Source of the DNA: Streptomyces tibetensis | Lineage (GTDB): Bacteria; Actinomycetota; Actinomycetes; Streptomycetales; Streptomycetaceae | Assembly (NCBI RefSeq): GCF_007655005.1 | Contig: NZ_SZVW01000027.1 | Location: forward strand, 62,001 to 126,000 | Direction: 5' to 3' | DNA length: 64,000 bases | Shown: positions 58,816 to 64,000 of the stretch, piece by piece | Layout of the letters: the number at the start of each line of letters is the position of its first letter | Numbering within the stretch: the first letter of the stretch is position 1 | Notes under the pieces: generated by a model | What the model was told of the DNA's origin: nothing | Databases searched by the model: none | What the model saw: only the letters and a program-made list of their open reading frames with translations | Made by a program: the position numbers and the translations under genes

Positions 58816-61400
58816 TGCATCTCTCCGATCTCGATCCGGTCCGGGGCCACGGTCAGGAGCTGCGCGGCGCTCGGCCGTGGGGCCCCGGGGAGCCATCGCG
58901 CGGGGGCGGCGGTGAGCGCCGGCACGTTCGTTCCTGTGTCAGAAGCAAGCGCCAGCCGGGGCATGGTGCAGGCGAGCACGCCCGGGGTGCGGCGGATGGT
59001 CAGCAACGTGCCGGCCGGCGTGACCGGTTCGGTGAACCCGCGGGCGGCGGGCGCGTACGTCTCGTTCAGGGCGGCAAGCACGGCCGCGTGAACCGCGGCC
59101 TGGTCGCACGCGGGATCGTGCCGCAGCTCCACGGCGAGACCGAAAAAGATCTTCTCCCCCGCCATGACCTCCAACCCTGTGGCAGGGTCACGGGCCGCTT
59201 CCAGGGAGCGCCGCAGGTCCGCGAGCAGCCCGCTCGAGGCGGTGTCGCCCGCCGCGGGGATGACGCTGATCACGACGGTGGCCGACGCCCCGTTCCACAC
59301 GGCATCGGCTCGGGCCTTGCTCACGCCCGCGTATCCGGCGGCGAAGTCCTCGTGGTCGGCGACTGATACGGCCCGGTCGAGGGCCCTGGCCCGCTGCGGG
59401 GCGTTGCGGCGGGCGTCGGCCGGCCCTTCGGGGGGCGCCCAGTCGCGGGTGGCGTAGGGGTTGGTCACGGACCTGATCCCGAGCGGGCGGCGGGTGAGCA
59501 GACTGAGACGCCCCGCGTCGACCGCGCCTTCGGCGCCGATGCCGACGCGGTAGGTGGCGGTGATGTTCTCCACCCCGGAGGCCGGGCGAGCACCGTGGAT
59601 CCCGTCGCCCAGCAGCAGGGAGCCCTCGCCATCCTCCTGCGTGCGCAGGGTGTAGACCCGGTCCGTACCGGCGGCTGTGTCGAGGGCGGGGGTATGCGAC
59701 CAGACCACTCCGTCGACCCTGAGTTCCAGGGCAGGGTGTGCGCCGGTGGCACTCTGAGCGCGTACGTGGGTCAGGGGGCCGCGCCGGGTCCGGAACTGTG
59801 GGAAGGGCAGGCGGCCGTCGCCGCTGCCGAGGACCTCCCGGACGGTCTCACCGTGGGTCGCACCGACGACGTTGGCGAGCAGGCGCAGGGACCGCGGGTC
59901 GAGCTTGGGCGTCGCGCGGTCGAGCGTAACCTTCATGGCAGGTTCGGCCTCGGGGGGCATGCCCGTCGTGGGGGTGCACTCGACGACGACTGCGCGGAAG
60001 CACTCCGGCGACGGTTCCAGGTCGGCGGCGCCGACGTCCGCTCCGGTGGGGGCCTCGCCGTGCGGATGCCCGGTGACCAGGACGGTCCGGCCGGCCGGAA
60101 GCAGCGGCTCCGTCCGGGCCAGCAGCAGTTCGGTGGTCTGGACGGCGTCAGTGGGCGGTACGACGCGAGCCGGCAAGAGGCGGGACACGCAGTGCACCAG
60201 CGTCCGGCGCCGGTCATACTTGTCCAGCCGGGTCTTCCTGTCCAGCCTCACGCGAGTGAGACGTCCGCTGAGTGCGTAGCGAGCCTCACCACCCGGCTCC
60301 ACACCCATGACGCGGTACAGGTCGCGGCTGCTGTGGCTCTCCAACAGCAGCCAGGACGCGGTAGCCACCTCGTCTCCCGTGCCTGTGAGAAGGCCGGGGT
60401 GGTCGCCGTCCAGCTCGATGCGCCCCTGCTCCGCCGGCTGATCGGGAGCGAGTGCGTCAGCATGCTTCCAGGTCACGGTGATTTCCTGATCTGGATGGTC
60501 CGGATCGAGGTCCTTGCAGCCCACCGAACCAGGCGGAGACGGGCGGCCGGGTACACACAGCAGGCCGGGATCGGACGCGTTCCAGCCGAAGAGGGAGGCC
60601 CGTTCTTCGAACACGAATACCTCGACCTCTTCCTGGGCCACGGTGGAGGGATCCTCCCTCTTGCCGAGTCCAGGGTTTACTGTCAGCCGCGTCCATCCCA
60701 CGTGCCCGTCGGGGGCCTCGGTCACGGACTCGATGACGCGGTAGCTCCAGCGCTTGTTCTCGGGGTCCTGCAGTCGTTCCCGGCCGACAACGAGCAGGCC
60801 GGCGCCGGGGCGGACTCCGGTCGCCCCGCTGCGGACCCAGATAGCGGTGGTGCCCGGGCGCATTGGCTGGGCGACGGTGGGAGCGAGCGGCACGGAGTTC
60901 CAACAGGCGAGAGCCCGGAGGTCCGCCTCGGTCTCGAAGGTCTGCGGAAGTTGGCCGGCGGCGGGCACCGACTGGACGGGGGTACCTGCGGGGACGTCCG
61001 CGAAGCCGGGGGCTCCCGGCAGATCCTCGACCGTGAAGGCGAGATCGGCCGTGGCCGAGACCCCGGGACGCAGCTCGTAGCCGAGGCTTCGGGCGAGTTC
61101 CCGGACGGATTCCAGTTCGGTGGCGGTGCGCAGGAAGCCCTCGTTGGCGATCCGCTCCGTGTAGAAGGAGACCACGTCGGCGACGTACGCCCAGCTGTCG
61201 AGCAGGGCGCTCGCCGCGTCGTCACCCGGGAGCGCGGCGCCGTCGGCGGCGAGCGCGGCCCGCATCCGTCCGAGGGAGTCGGCGTGAGATGCGATGCGCC
61301 ACGCGAGGGCTGTGTGCCGGGGCAGGTTGTACACCTTGGGCGCCGCCGGCTCGGATGGGTCGCCGGCGCACCCGTCGCGGCATCCGCAGAGCCGGTTCAT
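58812..61400 (-). CDS. CIS base-plate J-like protein
   Basis: 862 residues from ATG 61400. The helical N-terminus (ALAWRIASHADSLGRMRAAL, DSWAYVADVVSFYTERIANE, FLRTATELESVRELARSLGY) and beta-rich middle end in a C-terminal half with TPVQSVP-like, GLLGDGIHGARP-type (SLLLGDGIHGARPASGVENI) and TNPYATRDWAPPEGPADARR sequences typical of the base-plate J/gp6 family (Afp11-12, T4 gp6). It forms the base-plate wedge holding sheath to spike. Overlaps its neighbour by ATGA. Confidence 0.87.
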   Translation of the reverse strand: MNRLCGCRDGCAGDPSEPAAPKVYNLPRHTALAWRIASHADSLGRMRAALAADGAALPGDDAASALLDSWAYVADVVSFYTERIANEGFLRTATELESVRELARSLGYELRPGVSATADLAFTVEDLPGAPGFADVPAGTPVQSVPAAGQLPQTFETEADLRALACWNSVPLAPTVAQPMRPGTTAIWVRSGATGVRPGAGLLVVGRERLQDPENKRWSYRVIESVTEAPDGHVGWTRLTVNPGLGKREDPSTVAQEEVEVFVFEERASLFGWNASDPGLLCVPGRPSPPGSVGCKDLDPDHPDQEITVTWKHADALAPDQPAEQGRIELDGDHPGLLTGTGDEVATASWLLLESHSSRDLYRVMGVEPGGEARYALSGRLTRVRLDRKTRLDKYDRRRTLVHCVSRLLPARVVPPTDAVQTTELLLARTEPLLPAGRTVLVTGHPHGEAPTGADVGAADLEPSPECFRAVVVECTPTTGMPPEAEPAMKVTLDRATPKLDPRSLRLLANVVGATHGETVREVLGSGDGRLPFPQFRTRRGPLTHVRAQSATGAHPALELRVDGVVWSHTPALDTAAGTDRVYTLRTQEDGEGSLLLGDGIHGARPASGVENITATYRVGIGAEGAVDAGRLSLLTRRPLGIRSVTNPYATRDWAPPEGPADARRNAPQRARALDRAVSVADHEDFAAGYAGVSKARADAVWNGASATVVISVIPAAGDTASSGLLADLRRSLEAARDPATGLEVMAGEKIFFGLAVELRHDPACDQAAVHAAVLAALNETYAPAARGFTEPVTPAGTLLTIRRTPGVLACTMPRLALASDTGTNVPALTAAPARWLPGAPRPSAAQLLTVAPDRIEIGEMQ

Positions 61401-63955
61401 CGGGCACCTACGATCCGGCAGACAATCCGCCCGTTCTCCGGATTGCTCGGATCGCTGTCCGCCCGCAGCACCTCGCCGGCGGTGGCGTCGATGCGACCCC
61501 GCTGCACTTCTCCGGATGGCGGGACGCCCATCCGGCGGAAACGCAGGCCCGTGGGGTGGTCCGCATCGTCGTCCACGTCGACCCGGGCGACACCGGGCAC
61601 CGCCATCGCCGTGGCGACGACGTCCGACAGGAACAGGGGTGTGCCGAAGGTGAAGTTGTCCGGATGAAAGAAGCCGCGGCTGCCGTCGGGTAGCCGGCCC
61701 GCCGAGAAGGCCCGGGTGAGCGAGGCGGCGACGTCGGCGCGCCGAAGGCCGGGAAGGAGGCACACGTCCATGACGATCTCCAGCGGTACGTAGGTCGGTT
61801 GGGTCACCTCCACGTCGGCCCCGGCCATCCGGTGGGTCTCCAGCAGCTCCGCGATCTCGGTCGGCATCGAACGGTCGTCCGCGAACGCCGCCAGAGGATC
61901 CAGGATCACCTCCTGCGCGTACCAGGAGCCCGTCCAGCGCCGGCGGCCCACGGCGCGCTGCACACCGGGATGGCGCATGGCCACGTCGGCGTAGTCGGCG
62001 GAGGTGACGGCCCGGAGCGGGGAGCGGAAGGCGTGGGGGGCGAGCGCGCGGACCTCGGCCAGGGTCTCCGGATCGGCGCCGCCGGCCGCCGGCAACGGAT
62101 TGGTGACGGTGACTCCGGCCGGCACGGTGCCGGAGCCAGGGAGGGGAAGAAGGATTCCCAGGGTGTCGGGCCCGATGTTGCCGACGGTGCCGCCGCCGAT
62201 CCGGTACGTGGCGTCGAGGGCGCTGCCGGGCGCCGGCATGCGGCCGGACGCGCCGTCGCCGAACCGGAGCCGGACCGTGCCGTCGTCGTCGGTCTCGACG
62301 GCGAACGTCGCGGCGAGCCGGTCTCCGGGCAGGCGCTCCGCTGCCGGCCGCCATACGCGCAGCCCGTCGCGGACCTGGACCTGCGCCTGGGCGCGGTGGG
62401 CGTCGGGCCGCAGGGCGGAGGTGGCGCTGCGGTGCGCTGTCGGCGCGGGTTGGGCCCACGCCAGTCCGGTTCTCGGCAGTCGCGGACGGTTTCGGCTGCC
62501 CGGCCGGAATGGGCCCAGCGACTCGCCGGCGAGGGTGCCGCCGTGGTCGGCGAGGACGATGTTGGCGCGGGCCTCGGCGACCGGGACTGGCAGTCCGCGG
62601 GGGTCCCGCTCGTCCTCCGTCACCTGGAGCGGGGCGCGCAGGGCGTCCTCGCCGGCCCAGTGGATCTCCAGCACCGTGTGGTCGGGGTTGAGGGGGTCGT
62701 GGTGGGGGACGGGATCACGATCCAGCACGATGGCCTGCAGCCGTGCCGGGGCCCCGGTCCGCCGGCCCTGCCCTGCCGGTCCCAGAATCAAGACGTCCCC
62801 GGCCTCCAACTCGGGAGGCTCGGAGTCCGGGTGGACGAGGAAGGCAGAGGTGCTGCCCGGCCGCAGACAGTGCCACGGTGCTCCCCAGGAGTACAGGGCG
62901 ATCCGGTTGCGTGCCTTGGTCAGCTTGGCTTCGGCGCAGGTCTCGAAGACGAGCGCGCCCGACTCCAGTGCCTCGCGGACGGTCTGCGCAGCGGCCGTTC
63001 CATCGGCGGACTGGGTGACGGGCGTGCGCTCGCGTAGCTTCACGGCCGACGCGGCCACGCCGTCGGTCTCGAACGCCAGCCAGACGCGGGCGCTGACGCT
63101 CTCCCGAACCCGGTACCCCAGCAGCCGCGCATGGCGCCGTACGGAGGTGCGCCGACGTGCCGTGCCCAGGTACGCCTCGGCGGCAACACCGTCCTGCCAG
63201 GCGGCCAGCCGGTCCCCGAGCGCAGCGAACAGTTCGACGAGGGTGACGGCCGGATCGGCCGGGCTGTGGTCGGTCCATCCGGGGATCAGGGCGCCGAGCC
63301 GGTCCAGCAGTCGGCCGCGCAGGGCGTCGTAGTCCCGAGCGAGGTAGTCCAGGACCGGGGAGGCGCCGAGTGCGGGCGGGCACGCAGGGGCGGCGGGAGC
63401 ACAGTCGAGTTCGGACGGGCAGTCGACGGTGAAGGCGAACGCCGCGCGGGAGAGCAGGGGGTCGAAACCGGGCAGCGTGGTCCGCCCGTCCGCTTCGGTC
63501 AGCGCGAGGACGTAGGTGGACCAGTCGCCGCTGGAGGAGGTACGGACGACAAGCACACAGTCCAGCACGTCCTCGACGGTGGCGTGGGTGACAAGTCGCC
63601 GGACGGCCCCGTCGACCCCGGGCAGCGGCGCACCGCTCAGGACGTCCTCGGCGGTGTACGCCCACTCGACCCGCACCGGGTTGATCCGGGGGTCCGGACG
63701 GACGCCGCCAAGGACACGTACCGTCCCGGCGTGCAGGACCTCGGCTTCGACCGATTCGAGCAGGCGTACCAGCAGGGTCTGCCTGCTGGGCACGTCGGGC
63801 TCGTGGCCGGGCGTGCCGGGCGCGTTGGTCAGCACCTCGACGGTGTCGATGCCGTTGGGCCTGGGGTCGGTCTGCTGACGCACGAGGGCGCGCCGCGCCT
63901 CGCGGTCGACGGTGCCGGCGAGGACGTCCGCCAGGGCCTCGGGCGAAGGACTCAC
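61397..63955 (-). CDS. CIS putative base-plate assembly protein (gp6/J-like)
   Basis: 852 residues from GTG 63955. An N-terminal domain of about 190 residues is followed by the base-plate helix bundle (VLDYLARDYDALRGRLLDRL, GWTDHSPADPAVTLVELFAA, LGDRLAAWQDGVAAEAYLGT) and a C-terminal half containing LRFGDGASGRMPAPGSALDA, RSPLRAVTSADYADVAMRHP and GVQRAVGRRRWTGSWYAQEV, as in putative base-plate assembly proteins. Together with the gene after it, it should form the wedges. The last four bases overlap the next gene. Confidence 0.87.
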   Translation of the reverse strand: MSPSPEALADVLAGTVDREARRALVRQQTDPRPNGIDTVEVLTNAPGTPGHEPDVPSRQTLLVRLLESVEAEVLHAGTVRVLGGVRPDPRINPVRVEWAYTAEDVLSGAPLPGVDGAVRRLVTHATVEDVLDCVLVVRTSSSGDWSTYVLALTEADGRTTLPGFDPLLSRAAFAFTVDCPSELDCAPAAPACPPALGASPVLDYLARDYDALRGRLLDRLGALIPGWTDHSPADPAVTLVELFAALGDRLAAWQDGVAAEAYLGTARRRTSVRRHARLLGYRVRESVSARVWLAFETDGVAASAVKLRERTPVTQSADGTAAAQTVREALESGALVFETCAEAKLTKARNRIALYSWGAPWHCLRPGSTSAFLVHPDSEPPELEAGDVLILGPAGQGRRTGAPARLQAIVLDRDPVPHHDPLNPDHTVLEIHWAGEDALRAPLQVTEDERDPRGLPVPVAEARANIVLADHGGTLAGESLGPFRPGSRNRPRLPRTGLAWAQPAPTAHRSATSALRPDAHRAQAQVQVRDGLRVWRPAAERLPGDRLAATFAVETDDDGTVRLRFGDGASGRMPAPGSALDATYRIGGGTVGNIGPDTLGILLPLPGSGTVPAGVTVTNPLPAAGGADPETLAEVRALAPHAFRSPLRAVTSADYADVAMRHPGVQRAVGRRRWTGSWYAQEVILDPLAAFADDRSMPTEIAELLETHRMAGADVEVTQPTYVPLEIVMDVCLLPGLRRADVAASLTRAFSAGRLPDGSRGFFHPDNFTFGTPLFLSDVVATAMAVPGVARVDVDDDADHPTGLRFRRMGVPPSGEVQRGRIDATAGEVLRADSDPSNPENGRIVCRIVGAR

Positions 63956-64000
63956 GGCGCGCCCCCAGGCACTCCGCCGACCGTCATCGTTCGGGGCGCG
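63952..64000 (-). CDS. Partial CIS gene, C-terminal end only
   Basis: The last 15 codons plus stop (63954-63952) of a leftward gene entering from beyond the window; the peptide ends RTMTVGGVPGGAP. Its stop overlaps the GTG of the next gene (GTGA), the same coupling used across the operon, so it should be another base-plate, gp25-like or PAAR-spike gene. Too short to identify. Confidence 0.55.
   Translation of the reverse strand, partial: APRTMTVGGVPGGAP

Noticed and set aside
1..64000. tRNA or rRNA genes
   Set aside because: I found no cloverleaf with a T-loop GGTTCRAAT-type sequence and CCA end, and no rRNA-like sequence.

Overview
The window is chromosomal DNA from a Streptomyces-like actinomycete. 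The GC content is very high, third codon positions are almost all G or C, GTG starts are common, and the gene families are typical of the genus: SpoIIE/PP2C phosphatases, an Rpf-type hydrolase, WS/DGAT, GlgC with an actinobacterial GlgA/GlgM, and a cytoplasmic-type contractile injection system.

Bases 1-29,136 hold ordinary chromosomal genes. In order they are: a truncated lysylphosphatidylglycerol-synthase-like membrane protein; a universal stress protein; a CapA lipoprotein; an ECF sigma factor with a small unknown protein, a zinc-finger anti-sigma factor and a PP2C phosphatase; an Fpg-type glycosylase; a PAS-GAF-PP2C-ATPase regulator; a lipase maturation factor; an AhpD-like protein behind an ECF41-like promoter; an amidase, a VOC protein and GNATs; an atypical zinc-ribbon SDR; WS/DGAT; glgC and glgM; an FhuF-like protein; an EamA transporter; an Rpf-LysM-M23 hydrolase; 6-phosphogluconate dehydrogenase; and a GNAT/panD pair.

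Bases about 29,107-41,795 are an integrative element inserted in the 5' end of panD. The first ten codons of panD, its ribosome-binding site and its promoter region occur twice, at 29,107-29,211 and 41,795-41,899, about 85 percent identical. A tyrosine integrase gene sits at the right end. The cargo is a HEPN-like protein with an RX4H motif and a zinc ribbon, plus a type I-C CRISPR-Cas system. That system has effector genes only: cas3, cas5, cas8c and cas7, with no cas4, cas1 or cas2. Its layout is symmetrical. One central divergent promoter region drives cas3 and then array 1 leftward, and cas5-cas8c-cas7 and then array 2 rightward. The repeats of both arrays differ from copy to copy, yet the stem is partly kept by wobble and compensatory changes. 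No plasmid replication or transfer gene is visible.

Bases 42,732-64,000 are an extracellular-type contractile injection system (eCIS/CIS) locus built as two converging operons. The rightward operon encodes sheath, tube, two small structural or unknown proteins, a DUF4255 cap protein and an AAA+ ATPase. The leftward operon runs in from beyond the window and encodes two baseplate proteins, a tail-protein-I-like protein, a DUF6519 protein and a 1,229-residue DUF4157 protein. The last has a HEATH metal-binding motif and a C-terminal HNH-like segment, and is the likely effector.

The most noteworthy parts are the panD-integrated element with its interference-only, degenerate-repeat CRISPR system and HEPN partner, and the CIS locus with its predicted nuclease-tipped effector.
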